From positions 1 to 52,172 of the forward strand of contig DUPF01000280.1 of NCBI GenBank assembly GCA_012838445.1: DNA of 52,172 nt. The letters are read 5' to 3'. Each line of letters opens with the position of its first letter. The stretch's first letter is position 1. Positions 27,712-36,339 of the stretch are shown in pieces. The DNA comes from Intrasporangiaceae bacterium. Its GTDB lineage: Bacteria; Actinomycetota; Actinomycetes; Actinomycetales; Dermatophilaceae. The notes beneath the pieces are model-generated. The model did no database searches. It was not told where the DNA came from and was given only the letters and a program-made list of their open reading frames with translations. Both the position numbers and the translations under genes were made by a program.

Positions 27712-29631
27712 ATGCAGACAGCGTCGTACGGCACCTGGTCCTCCCCCATCACCGCAGAGTCGCTGACGCGGGCGCAGGCCCGGCTGGACGAGGTGCGGGT
27801 CGACGGCGCGGACACGTGGTGGCTGGAGTCGCGCCCGTGGGAGGGCGGCCGTTCGGCGCTGGTGCACCGGCACGGGCCGAGCGGTGAGCAGCACGATGTG
27901 CTCCCGGAGCCGTGGAATGTCCGCTCGCGGGTGCACGAGTACGGCGGGGGCGCCTACGCCGTCGGCGACGGGATCCTCGTCTTCTCCGATTTCTCGACGA
28001 ACCGGCTCTACCGGCTCTCGACCCATGAGTTCCCGATCGGGCTCGATCCGACGCCGATCACACCGGAGGCGGCGGTCCGGTTCGGGGGTCTGGTCCTGCA
28101 CGACCGGCACGTGTATGCGGTCCGCGAGGACCACCGAAGCCCCGGGGAGCCCCGCAACGAGTTGGTCCGCCTCGACGTCGACGGACCCAACGAGGACTGC
28201 GGGCTGGTCATCGCCTCCGGGAGCGACTTCGTCTCGCGGCCGGCGATCTCGCCGGACGGCACCCGGATCGCGTGGATCGCGTGGGACCACCCGAACCTGC
28301 CGTGGGACTCGACGCGGCTCATGGTCGCGGATCTGGTCCATGACGGGGTGTCCGAACCGCAGGTGCGGGCCGGCGGGGAGGGTGTCTCGGTGGTGGCGCC
28401 GGAGTTCGCCGGGGACGGCACGCTGTGGTGCATCACCGATGAGAGCGGGTTCTGGAATCTGGCCCGGCTCGAGGGGGAGACTCCCCGGGCGGTGTATGCG
28501 GCGGAGGCCGACTTCGCCAGCCCCCAGTGGGTCCTGGGTCAGGTGGAGTATGCGCTGCGTGACGACGGGAGCGTCCTCGTGCGCCGGTGGGTGGGCGAGA
28601 CGGCACGGCTCGGCCTGCTCGACCCGGTGACCGGTGACCTGACCGACGTCAGCGACGAGGGCACGATGTTCGACAACCTGCAGGGTCATCGCGATCAGGT
28701 CGCGTATCGGCGACTGCTCGCCGACCGGTTGCCGGAGATCGTGCGCGGCCCGGTGGGGGGCCCCCGGGAGGTCATCGCGATGTCCGCTCCGGACCTGCCG
28801 GACCCGGACTATGTCTCCCTCCCCCAGGCGTGGACGTGGACGAATACGCAGGGGCAGGACGTCCACGGTCTGCTCTATCTGCCGTGCAACCCGGACTTCG
28901 CCGCCCCGGAGGGCGAGTTGCCGCCGCTGCTCGTCAGTGTCCACGGCGGCCCGACGAGTCGGGCCGAGGCCGGCTACTCCTCGGCGACCCAGTTCTGGAC
29001 GACTCGCGGGTTCGCCGTCCTCGACGTCAACTACGGTGGGAGCACCGGCTACGGCCGGGCCTATCGGGAGCGGCTGCGGGGGCAGTGGGGTGTGGTCGAC
29101 ATCGACGACTGCGTGACCGGCGCGCAGTCGGTGGCGCGGGCCGGCCTCGTCGACGGGGACCGGTTGGCCATCCACGGCGGGTCTGCCGGTGGCTACACGA
29201 CGCTGCGGGCGTTGACGACGAGCACGGTGTTCGCGGCCGGGACGAGCTATTTCGGGATCAGTGACCTGCGCGGGCTGCTCTCGGACGACCACAAGTTCGA
29301 GTCCCGCTACACGATCGGGCTGGTCGCGCCGTGGCCGGAGGGTGAGGCGGTCTATCTGGAGCGCTCCCCGCTGAACCACATCGAGGCCCTGCACGGGGAG
29401 TTGCTGCTCCTCCAGGGCGCCGACGACCTGGTCGTCCCGGTGCCGCAGTCCCAGCAGATGGCCGATGCCATGCGGGCCGCGGGCAAGGACGTCGAGCTCG
29501 TCATCTACGACGGTGAGGGGCACGGGTTCCGGCGGGCGTCGACGATCATCGACTCCCTGGAGCGGGAGCTGGCGCACTACCAGCGTGCGTTCGGGCTCGG
29601 GAGCACCCAGGCGCCCACCGGCGAGCCGTGA
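27712..29631 (+). CDS. S9-family serine peptidase (prolyl oligopeptidase/acylaminoacyl-peptidase type)
   Basis: The 639-residue product has an N-terminal beta-propeller-like region and a C-terminal alpha/beta-hydrolase domain. The catalytic triad is visible: Ser491 in HGGSAGGYTT, Asp572 in QGADDLVVP and His604 in GEGHGFRR. VSVHGGPTSRAEAGYSS carries the oxyanion-side HGGP. No signal peptide is seen, so it should act on short peptides in the cytoplasm. ATG 27712 has no Shine-Dalgarno sequence; CAGAGT lies six bases before it. It is coupled to the amidase gene by a GTGA overlap. Confidence 0.9.
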   Translation: MQTASYGTWSSPITAESLTRAQARLDEVRVDGADTWWLESRPWEGGRSALVHRHGPSGEQHDVLPEPWNVRSRVHEYGGGAYAVGDGILVFSDFSTNRLYRLSTHEFPIGLDPTPITPEAAVRFGGLVLHDRHVYAVREDHRSPGEPRNELVRLDVDGPNEDCGLVIASGSDFVSRPAISPDGTRIAWIAWDHPNLPWDSTRLMVADLVHDGVSEPQVRAGGEGVSVVAPEFAGDGTLWCITDESGFWNLARLEGETPRAVYAAEADFASPQWVLGQVEYALRDDGSVLVRRWVGETARLGLLDPVTGDLTDVSDEGTMFDNLQGHRDQVAYRRLLADRLPEIVRGPVGGPREVIAMSAPDLPDPDYVSLPQAWTWTNTQGQDVHGLLYLPCNPDFAAPEGELPPLLVSVHGGPTSRAEAGYSSATQFWTTRGFAVLDVNYGGSTGYGRAYRERLRGQWGVVDIDDCVTGAQSVARAGLVDGDRLAIHGGSAGGYTTLRALTTSTVFAAGTSYFGISDLRGLLSDDHKFESRYTIGLVAPWPEGEAVYLERSPLNHIEALHGELLLLQGADDLVVPVPQSQQMADAMRAAGKDVELVIYDGEGHGFRRASTIIDSLERELAHYQRAFGLGSTQAPTGEP

Positions 29632-31367
29632 TCGAGGTCGCCGAGGCGAGCATCGCCGATCTCCGGTCCGCGCTGGAGTCGGGCCGGGCGACAAGTGTCG
29701 ACCTCGTCGCCGCCTACCTCGCCCGGATCGGCACCTACGACCGGCCCGGGACGGCGACCGCGCTCAACTCGGTCGTCGTGGCGAACCCGGCCGCGCTCGA
29801 CGAGGCGGCCGCCTCCGACGAGCGCCGCCGCCGGGGCCGTCCCCTCGGCCCGCTCGACGGGATCCCCTACACGGCGAAGAACTCCTTCCTCGTCACCGGA
29901 CTGACCGCGGCCGCGGGCAGCCCCGCCTTCGCCACGCTCGTGGCGCAGCGGGACGCCTTCACCATCGAACGGCTCCGGGCCGCCGGCGCGATCTGCCTCG
30001 GCCTGACGAACATGCCGCCGATGGCCAACGGCGGCATGCAGCGCGGCCTCTACGGCCGGGCCGAATCCCCCTACAACACCGACTTCCTCACCGCACCGTT
30101 CGTCTCGGGCTCCTCGAACGGGTCGGGCACGGCGACGGCGGCCTCGTTCGCGGCGTTCGGACTCGGCGAGGAGACCTGGTCCAGCGGCCGCGGCCCGGCC
30201 TCGCACAACGCCCTGTGCGCCTACACCCCCTCGCGGGGCCTGATCTCGATGCGCGGCAACTGGCCCCTGGTGCCGACGATGGACGTGGTGGTCCCGCATA
30301 CCCGCACCATGGCGGATCTGTTCGCCGTCCTCGATGTCCTCGTCGTCGATGATCCGGACAGCAGGGGCGACTTCTGGCGGACCCAGCGGTGGGTCGAGAT
30401 CCCCTCCCCCTCCCAGGTGCGGCCGGCTTCGTATGCCTCGCTCGGGTTCTCCTCCCGGCGCGCCGCCGTGCAGCACCTGTCCGGGATGCGCCTCGGGGTG
30501 CCGCGGATGTTCATCAACGCGGACCCGCAGGCAGGCACGGGCACCGGGATCGGCGGCCCGACCGGGCAGCCGATCCGGACCCGCGAGAGCGTCCTGGACC
30601 TGTGGACCGCGCTGCGGGGGGACCTGGAGCGGGCCGGTGCGACCGTCATCGAGACCGACTTCCCCGCGGTGAGCAACTATGAGGGAGACCGGGCCGGCGC
30701 GCCGACGATCCGCACCCGCGGCCTGGTCTCGACCGCCTACCTGTCCCGGGAGATCCTCGACCTGTGTGCCTGGGCGTGGGAGGACTTCCTCGCCGCCAAC
30801 GCCGATCCCCGGCTCAACACCCTCGCCGGCGTCGACGGGGCGCTGATCTTCCCGCACCCGGAGGGTGCCCTCGACGGGTTCGACAGCGGCTCCGAGGACG
30901 ACATCGCGAGCTATCCGCAGTGGGTGCGCGACCATCCGGACGCGACGTGGGCGGACATGCCGGAACTCGCCGACGGTGTCCGTGGTCTCGAGGCGACCCG
31001 CCGGATCGATCTCGAGGAGTGGCTCGATGCACTCGGTCTGGACGCGGTGGTCTTCCCGGCGGTCGCCGACGTCGCCGCCGCCGACTCCGACGTCAATGCG
31101 GACTCAGCGGCGCACGCGTGGCGCAATGGGGTGTGGGTCGCGAACGGGAACCTCGCGATCCGGCATCTCGGCATCCCGACGGTCACCGTCCCGATGGGCA
31201 CGATGGCGGACACGGGCATGCCGGTCGGGTTGACCATCGCCGGACGGGCCTACGACGACACGGCCCTGCTGCGGTTGGGCGCCGCCGTCGAGGCGACCGC
31301 GCGCCGGCGCACCCCACCGCCGCGGACACCGCCGCTGCAGGGTGCGCCGCTCCGCCCGGCTCAGTGA
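29628..31367 (+). CDS. amidase-signature family enzyme
   Basis: A 579-residue amidase-signature protein. The Lys-cisSer-Ser triad can be placed at Lys84 (IPYTAKNSFL), Ser163 (SGSSNGSGTATAAS) and Ser186 (ETWSSGRGPAS). The spacing of 79 and 23 residues agrees with the family. The signature is unusual: Asn replaces the first Gly after the cis-serine, and the Gly-rich run before the nucleophile is ETWSS. The GTG start overlaps the S9 peptidase stop, so peptide cleavage and amide hydrolysis may be linked in one catabolic route; this is inference. Its last seven bases overlap the convergent MaoC gene. Confidence 0.85.
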   Translation: MIEVAEASIADLRSALESGRATSVDLVAAYLARIGTYDRPGTATALNSVVVANPAALDEAAASDERRRRGRPLGPLDGIPYTAKNSFLVTGLTAAAGSPAFATLVAQRDAFTIERLRAAGAICLGLTNMPPMANGGMQRGLYGRAESPYNTDFLTAPFVSGSSNGSGTATAASFAAFGLGEETWSSGRGPASHNALCAYTPSRGLISMRGNWPLVPTMDVVVPHTRTMADLFAVLDVLVVDDPDSRGDFWRTQRWVEIPSPSQVRPASYASLGFSSRRAAVQHLSGMRLGVPRMFINADPQAGTGTGIGGPTGQPIRTRESVLDLWTALRGDLERAGATVIETDFPAVSNYEGDRAGAPTIRTRGLVSTAYLSREILDLCAWAWEDFLAANADPRLNTLAGVDGALIFPHPEGALDGFDSGSEDDIASYPQWVRDHPDATWADMPELADGVRGLEATRRIDLEEWLDALGLDAVVFPAVADVAAADSDVNADSAAHAWRNGVWVANGNLAIRHLGIPTVTVPMGTMADTGMPVGLTIAGRAYDDTALLRLGAAVEATARRRTPPPRTPPLQGAPLRPAQ

Positions 31368-32236
31368 GATTCGAGACGCAGGATGAGGTGCTGGATCTCC
31401 GGCTTGCGGGCCGCACGCAGCCCCGCGACGACGGCACCGTTCTCCCGTTCGACGATGAGTTGCACCGCACTGGGCAGGAGCACCGGCTTCTTGAACCAGA
31501 CGGTTGACGTCGACGGGCCGTTGGCGGTCGGGCCGAACGCAGCGAGCGTGCGGGCGTAGGTCCACATGCCGTGGGCGATCGCCCGCGGGAAGCCCATCGC
31601 CATCGCGGTGATCGCATGCAGGTGGATCGGGTTGACGTCCCCGCTGACGCCGGCGTAGGTCCGGCCGAGGTCCTCCGGCAGGCGCCACCGGGCGGCGGGG
31701 ATCCCCTCCGGCATCGGGACGGCCGTGTCCGGAGGAGCCTCGCCGCTCGAGGAACCGCGCGCCAGGTAGGTCGAGCGACCCTCCCATACCCGCTCTCCCT
31801 CGACGTCGACCTCGGTGACGATATCGACGACCCTCCCCCGGAAATGGGGGCCGAGGTTCTCGGCGTGGACCGAGATGGTCAGGACGTCATCCGCGGTGAG
31901 CTGGCGGTGGACGGTGATGCTGTTCTCCACGTGGACCAGCCCGGCGAGCGGCAGGGGGAAGGAGGTCCGGGAGATGAGCATCACCTGGAGCGGGAAGCCC
32001 AACACATGCGGATAGGTATGCGGGAGAACGTCGCTCACCCCCCATCCACAGACCTGCTGGTAGGACGTGAGGTCGTCGCGCTTGGCCTGGACCTCGAGCT
32101 GCAGGATCGTGTCCGGCAACTCCGCCTTCGGGTCCTTGCGCAGCCCGGTGACCACCGACTTGGCGAACAGCGTCGCCAGTGAGGGCGGGTCGGTGATGAT
32201 CTCGACGCGGTCGCTCATGTCACGCTCCCGGCTCAT
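31361..32236 (-). CDS. MaoC-like (R)-specific hydratase/dehydratase (HtdX-like)
   Basis: The C-terminal half has the hydratase 2 motif YAGVSGDVNPIHLHAITAM followed by GFPRAIAHGMWT, containing the catalytic Asp and His of hot-dog-fold enoyl-CoA/ACP hydratases. The N-terminal half looks like a degenerate second hot-dog domain, giving 291 residues in all. The predicted reaction is reversible hydration of 2-enoyl thioesters. It follows fabG by one base and matches the mycobacterial htdX-fabG4 pairing. ATG 32236 has GGAG six bases upstream; ATG 32218 has GGGAG at good spacing and is equally plausible. Confidence 0.87.
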   Translation of the reverse strand: MSRERDMSDRVEIITDPPSLATLFAKSVVTGLRKDPKAELPDTILQLEVQAKRDDLTSYQQVCGWGVSDVLPHTYPHVLGFPLQVMLISRTSFPLPLAGLVHVENSITVHRQLTADDVLTISVHAENLGPHFRGRVVDIVTEVDVEGERVWEGRSTYLARGSSSGEAPPDTAVPMPEGIPAARWRLPEDLGRTYAGVSGDVNPIHLHAITAMAMGFPRAIAHGMWTYARTLAAFGPTANGPSTSTVWFKKPVLLPSAVQLIVERENGAVVAGLRAARKPEIQHLILRLESH

Positions 32237-32237
32237 C

Positions 32238-33596
32238 TCAGGCTCCGAGGAGGCTCTGGCCGCAGACGCGGACGATGTTGCCGGTGACGGCGGCGCTCGC
32301 GTCCTGGCTGAAGTAGGCGATCGTCTCGGCCACGTCGACGGGCAGACCGCCCTGCGACATCGAGTTGAGCCGACGCCCGACCTCGCGGGTGGCGAACGGG
32401 ATCTTCGCGGTCATCTCGGTCTCGATGAAGCCGGGGGCGACCGCGTTGACGGTGATGCCGCGTTCGATGAGTGCCGCATCGCCCGACATGGTCCGCACCA
32501 GTCCGATGACCCCGGCCTTGGACGCCGCGTAGTTCGACTGGCCGCGGTTGCCGGCGATGCCGGCGATCGAGGAGACGAGGACGAGGTGGCCACCGTCGCG
32601 CAGGCCGCCGGTCGCGGCCTGGTCCAGGAGGGCCTCGTTCATCCGCAGGATCGAGAGCAGGTTGACGTCGACGACCGACGCCCACCGGTCCTCGTCGGTG
32701 TTGGCCAGGAGTTTGTCCCGGGTGATGCCGGCGTTGTGCACGACGATGTCGATGCCGCCGAAGCGGGCGCAGTGCTCGACGATGCGGGCTCCGGCGTCCG
32801 CGGCGGTGACGTCGAGTTGGAGGGCGGTCCCGCCGATGCCGTTGGCGACCTTGGCGAGGGCGTCCCCGGCGGCCGGGATGTCGACGCAGACGACCTTGGC
32901 GCCGTCACGGGCCATGACCTTGGCGATGGCGGCACCGATGCCCCGGGCGGCGCCGGTGACGACGGCGACCTTCCCGTCGAGCGGGCGCTCCCACGCGGCC
33001 GGCACGGGGGCGCTGGCCACGCCGTTGGCGCCGACCTCGATGACCTGGCCGGAGACGTAGGCGGAGCGTCCGGAGAGGAGGAAGCGGATCGTCGATTCGA
33101 TCGCGCCGTCCGCCCCGTCGGCGACGAGGACGAGGTTGGCGGTCCCGCCGCCGCGCATCTCCTTGCCGACCGAGCGGGTGATCCCCTCGAGGGCCCGGCG
33201 GGCCGCTCCGAGGGCGGCATCCTGGTGCCCCTCGTAGGGCGGCCGGCCGAGGATGATGACCCGGCCGTGCCGGCCGAGCGCCTTCAGACCGGGGGCGAGG
33301 ATCGCCCGGGCGGTCTCGAGGTCGGCCGGGGTGCGCACCTCGGACAGGTCGACGACGACCGCACCGAGTTTGTGCGATCCGGCCTCGGAGAGCACCGGGA
33401 TGTTGTCGATGGCGAGGATCGCACCGATCTTCACGGCCAGTGGTGCGCTGCCGTGGCCGCCGAGGAGGACCGGTCCCGGCACCAGCGGGGCATCCGGTTC
33501 GTAGCGGCGCAGTTCGGTGGGTTGGGGCAGGCCGAGGGCACCGGCGAGTCTGCCCCCGATCGGGGAGTTGACGAAGGAGGTGTAGGTGTCAGCCAT
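32238..33596 (-). CDS. fabG4: FabG4-type 3-oxoacyl reductase with extra N-terminal domain
   Basis: A 452-residue high-molecular-weight FabG. The C-terminal SDR domain has TGAARGIG at 214-221, NAG at 288-290, VSSIAG with the catalytic serine, and Tyr356/Lys360 (QSNYAASK). The N-terminal 200 residues form a second, degenerate Rossmann-like domain, as in mycobacterial FabG4, where the enzyme is NADH-dependent and acts on long acyl-CoA substrates. The neighbours (thiolase upstream, MaoC hydratase downstream) provide the other steps of a fatty-acid or acyl-CoA cycle. The name follows the domain architecture and context. Confidence 0.87.
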   Translation of the reverse strand: MADTYTSFVNSPIGGRLAGALGLPQPTELRRYEPDAPLVPGPVLLGGHGSAPLAVKIGAILAIDNIPVLSEAGSHKLGAVVVDLSEVRTPADLETARAILAPGLKALGRHGRVIILGRPPYEGHQDAALGAARRALEGITRSVGKEMRGGGTANLVLVADGADGAIESTIRFLLSGRSAYVSGQVIEVGANGVASAPVPAAWERPLDGKVAVVTGAARGIGAAIAKVMARDGAKVVCVDIPAAGDALAKVANGIGGTALQLDVTAADAGARIVEHCARFGGIDIVVHNAGITRDKLLANTDEDRWASVVDVNLLSILRMNEALLDQAATGGLRDGGHLVLVSSIAGIAGNRGQSNYAASKAGVIGLVRTMSGDAALIERGITVNAVAPGFIETEMTAKIPFATREVGRRLNSMSQGGLPVDVAETIAYFSQDASAAVTGNIVRVCGQSLLGA

Positions 33597-33682
33597 GAAT
33601 CTGCTTCCCTGCTCGTTGGTTTCGCTCGATGGTTCGCACGATGGTCGGTTCGGTGGTCATGCCGGATCGGCCGGGGCCGAAC

Positions 33683-34972
33683 TCAGGCACCCTCGAGGAT
33701 GGCGACGACGCCCTGTCCACCTGCGGCGCAGATGGAGATCAGTCCGCGGCTGCCCTTGCCCTTGGCGTGGAGCATCTTGGCCAGGCTGGCCACGATCCGC
33801 CCGCCGGTCGCGGCGAACGGGTGACCGGCCGCGAGGGAGGAGCCGTTGACGTTGAGTTTGCTGCGGTCGATCGAGCCGAGCGGCTGGTCCAGGCCGAGCT
33901 TCTCCCGGCAGAACTCGGGGTCCTCCCACGCCGTCAGGGTCGACAGGACGGTGGCCGCGAACGCCTCGTGGATCTCGTAGTAGTCGAAGTCCTGCAGGGT
34001 CAGGCCGTTGCGGGCGAGCAGGCGCGGGACCGCATACGCCGGCGCCATGAGCAGACCCTCCTCGCCGTGGACATAGTCGACGGCGGCGGTCTCGGCGTCG
34101 ATGAAGTATGCCTGGATCGGCAGACCCTGCTCCGCCGCCCAATCCTCGCTGCCGAGGAGGACGACCGAGGCGCCGTCCGTCAGCGGGGTGGAGTTGCCCG
34201 CGGTCATCGTCGCCGCCTCGTCCCCCTTGCCGAACACCGGCTTGAGCGAGGCCAGCTTCTCCAGCGAGGACTCGGGCCGCAGGTTCTGGTCGCGGGTCAG
34301 GCCGAGGTAGCTCGTCATGAGGTCGTCGAAGAAGCCGGACTCGTAGGCCGCGGCGAGGTTGTGGTGGCTGTTCAGGGCGAGTTCGTCCTGGGCCTCGCGG
34401 CTGATCCCCCACTTCTTGGCGGTGATCGCCATGTGGTCACCCATGGACAGTCCGGTGCGCGGCTCGGAGTTCTGCGGCTGGGCCGGGACGAGGTCGGCCG
34501 GGCGGATGCTCGTCAACGCCTTGGCGCGCGCGGCGGTGGACTTGGCGAAGTTCGCCGCGAGGATGGCCTTGCGGAGCCGTTCGCTGACGACGAGCGGGGC
34601 ATCGGAGGAGGTGTCGACTCCCCCGGCGATGCCGGAGTCGATCTGGCCGAGGGCGATCTTGTTGGCGATGTAGATCGCGGCCTGCAGACCGGTGCCGCAC
34701 GCCTGCTGGAGGTCGCACGCCGGGGTGTGGGCGTCCAGGCTGGAGCCGAGGACGGTCTCGCGGGTGAGGTTGAAGTCGCGGCTGTGCTTGACGACCGCCC
34801 CCGCGGCGACCTCACCGAGCCGCTGGCCGGCCAGGCCGTAGCGGGCGATCAGCCCCTCGAGGCTCGCGGTGAGCATGTCCTGGTTGGAGGCTTTGGCGTA
34901 GGCCCCGCCCTGGCGGGCGAACGGGATGCGGTTGCCGCCGAGCACGGCGACCTTGCGGACGGTGGTGGTCAC
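33683..34972 (-). CDS. thiolase (acetyl-CoA acyltransferase, FadA2/FadI-like)
   Basis: The 429-residue product has the thiolase active site: nucleophile Cys92 (DLQQACGTGLQAA), His335 (YYEIHEAFAA), His384 (SSLAAGHPFAATGGR) and Cys415 (ICAAGGQG). GTG 34972 has AGGAG seven bases upstream; the open frame continues far upstream but only as a shadow. It would cleave or form 3-oxoacyl-CoA, in line with fabG4 and the MaoC gene downstream. It is divergent from a TetR regulator, and the intervening 75 bp carry a perfect palindrome, so TetR control is likely. Confidence 0.92.
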   Translation of the reverse strand: MTTTVRKVAVLGGNRIPFARQGGAYAKASNQDMLTASLEGLIARYGLAGQRLGEVAAGAVVKHSRDFNLTRETVLGSSLDAHTPACDLQQACGTGLQAAIYIANKIALGQIDSGIAGGVDTSSDAPLVVSERLRKAILAANFAKSTAARAKALTSIRPADLVPAQPQNSEPRTGLSMGDHMAITAKKWGISREAQDELALNSHHNLAAAYESGFFDDLMTSYLGLTRDQNLRPESSLEKLASLKPVFGKGDEAATMTAGNSTPLTDGASVVLLGSEDWAAEQGLPIQAYFIDAETAAVDYVHGEEGLLMAPAYAVPRLLARNGLTLQDFDYYEIHEAFAATVLSTLTAWEDPEFCREKLGLDQPLGSIDRSKLNVNGSSLAAGHPFAATGGRIVASLAKMLHAKGKGSRGLISICAAGGQGVVAILEGA

Positions 34973-35014
34973 AGGAGGGCTCCTTGGTAGACAGCGGAAC
35001 TCCCACGAAAATAT

Positions 35015-35033
35015 CAGGTACTGGCAGTACCTG
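35015..35033. promoter_or_regulatory. perfect 19-bp palindrome, probable TetR operator
   Basis: CAGGTACTGGCAGTACCTG has nine perfectly matched bases on each side of a central G. It lies in the divergent spacer between the thiolase and the TetR gene, directly upstream of TAACGT (35035-35040), a likely -10 of the regulator. Size and placement suit a TetR dimer repressing its own gene and the lipid operon. Confidence 0.75.
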
Positions 35034-35047
35034 CTAACGTCAGTGGC

Positions 35048-35698
35048 GTGAGTGCCCCCACATCCGCCCCTGCCACCGACGGCCGCAGCCGACGCTGGGA
35101 CGAGCACCGCGCCACCCGTCGCCGCGAACTCGTCGATGCGACGATGCGGGCGATCCGCGAGCACGGCGCCGGTGTCGGGATGGACGACATCGCGGCCGCC
35201 GCCGGGACCTCCAAGACGGTCGTCTACCGCCACTTCACCGACCGGGCCAGGTTGTATGCCGCGGTCGCCGAGCGCGTCGATGCCACGATCATGCACAACC
35301 TGAGTGCCGCCATCGGCGAGGACAGTCGCCGGGGCCGACCGCAGGACGGCCGCACGATCATCGCGGCGGCGATCGACGCATACCTGCGCCTGGTCCAGGA
35401 CGAACCGGAGATCTACCGCTTCGTCGTCGCCGCCCCCATCCTGGAGCGCCCCGGAGCCGACCACAGCGGCGCGGTCAGCGCCCACATCGCCGAACAGCTC
35501 GTCGCGGTCCTCGAATCCTCGCTGCGCGCCGACGGCCCGCGCGCCCAGGTGTGGGCGCACGGCGTGGTCGGGATGGTCCGGGCCGCAGCCGACGACTGGC
35601 TCACCCGCGGCGCCGCCGACTCCGGCCTGACCCGCGAGGCCCTGACCGCCCTGCTCACCGACCTGGCCTGGTCCGGCCTCTCCCCCGCCTGGACCTAA
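35048..35698 (+). CDS. TetR-family transcriptional regulator
   Basis: The N-terminal helix-turn-helix (VGMDDIAAAAGTSKTVVYRH then FTDRARLYAAV) is typical of TetR; the remaining residues to 216 form the ligand-binding helical domain. GTG 35048 follows TAACGT by seven bases without a Shine-Dalgarno sequence, so it is likely leaderless. Divergence from the thiolase-fabG4-MaoC operon and the palindrome between them suggest an acyl-CoA-responsive repressor of that operon. The ligand is inference only. Confidence 0.88.
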   Translation: MSAPTSAPATDGRSRRWDEHRATRRRELVDATMRAIREHGAGVGMDDIAAAAGTSKTVVYRHFTDRARLYAAVAERVDATIMHNLSAAIGEDSRRGRPQDGRTIIAAAIDAYLRLVQDEPEIYRFVVAAPILERPGADHSGAVSAHIAEQLVAVLESSLRADGPRAQVWAHGVVGMVRAAADDWLTRGAADSGLTREALTALLTDLAWSGLSPAWT

Positions 35699-35829
35699 CC
35701 CCCACGCGCCTCCCCCGTCACACCTTTCCCGCCTCATGCGTGAAAGGACGACTTCCCCACGGTTCGTAACCCTCATGAAGTTGGCGTTTCCGTGGTGAAG
35801 TTGCCTGGGACCGAGGCAGACTGGACCCC

Positions 35830-36339
35830 ATGGCCATGGTCATCGCAGTCCAGGGCGACATCACCGCCGAGCAGGTGGACGCCGTCGTCAACGCCGCCAA
35901 CAACGCCATGCGCGGCGGCGGAGGGGTCGACGGGGCCATCCATCGAGCCGGAGGCCCGCAGATCCTGGCCGACTGCATCGCCCGCTTCCCGGACGGCCTG
36001 GCCACCGGAGACGCCGGGTGGACCACCGCCGGCGACCTCCCTGCGCGGTGGGTGATCCATACCGTGGGGCCGAACTACGCTGCGGGACAACGTGATCGGG
36101 AGCTCCTCGTGTCGTGCTATCGACGATCCCTCGAGGTGGCCACCGAACTCGGGGCGCGGACGCTCGCCTTCCCGCTCATCAGCGCCGGCATCTACGGGTG
36201 GCCCAAGGATGACGCGATCGCCGCCGCCATCGAGACGATCAGGTCCACCGACTCGAGCATCGAGGAGGCGCGCCTGGTGGCCTTCGACGCCACCACCTAT
36301 GAACAGGTGGCGGCCGCCCTATCCGGACACCGCGGCTGA
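35830..36339 (+). CDS. macrodomain protein (O-acetyl-ADP-ribose deacetylase-like)
   Basis: A stand-alone macrodomain of 169 residues. ADP-ribose-binding signatures are GDITAEQVDAVVNAANNAM, GGGGVDGAIHRAGG and FPLISAGIYGWP. The family removes ADP-ribose from proteins or acetyl from O-acetyl-ADP-ribose. No ADP-ribosyltransferase or sirtuin is in the window. The two possible ATGs (35830, 35836) differ by two codons. The end overlaps the tail of the convergent EamA-type pseudogene by 21 bases. The 131-bp upstream spacer has only a weak stem (CCTTTC 35723-35728 with GAAAGG 35742-35747). Confidence 0.9.
   Translation: MAMVIAVQGDITAEQVDAVVNAANNAMRGGGGVDGAIHRAGGPQILADCIARFPDGLATGDAGWTTAGDLPARWVIHTVGPNYAAGQRDRELLVSCYRRSLEVATELGARTLAFPLISAGIYGWPKDDAIAAAIETIRSTDSSIEEARLVAFDATTYEQVAAALSGHRG

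Noticed and set aside
32067-34990. Long plus-strand frames opposite fabG4 and the thiolase
   Set aside because: The minus strand carries complete catalytic motifs; the plus frames show only charged low-complexity sequence.
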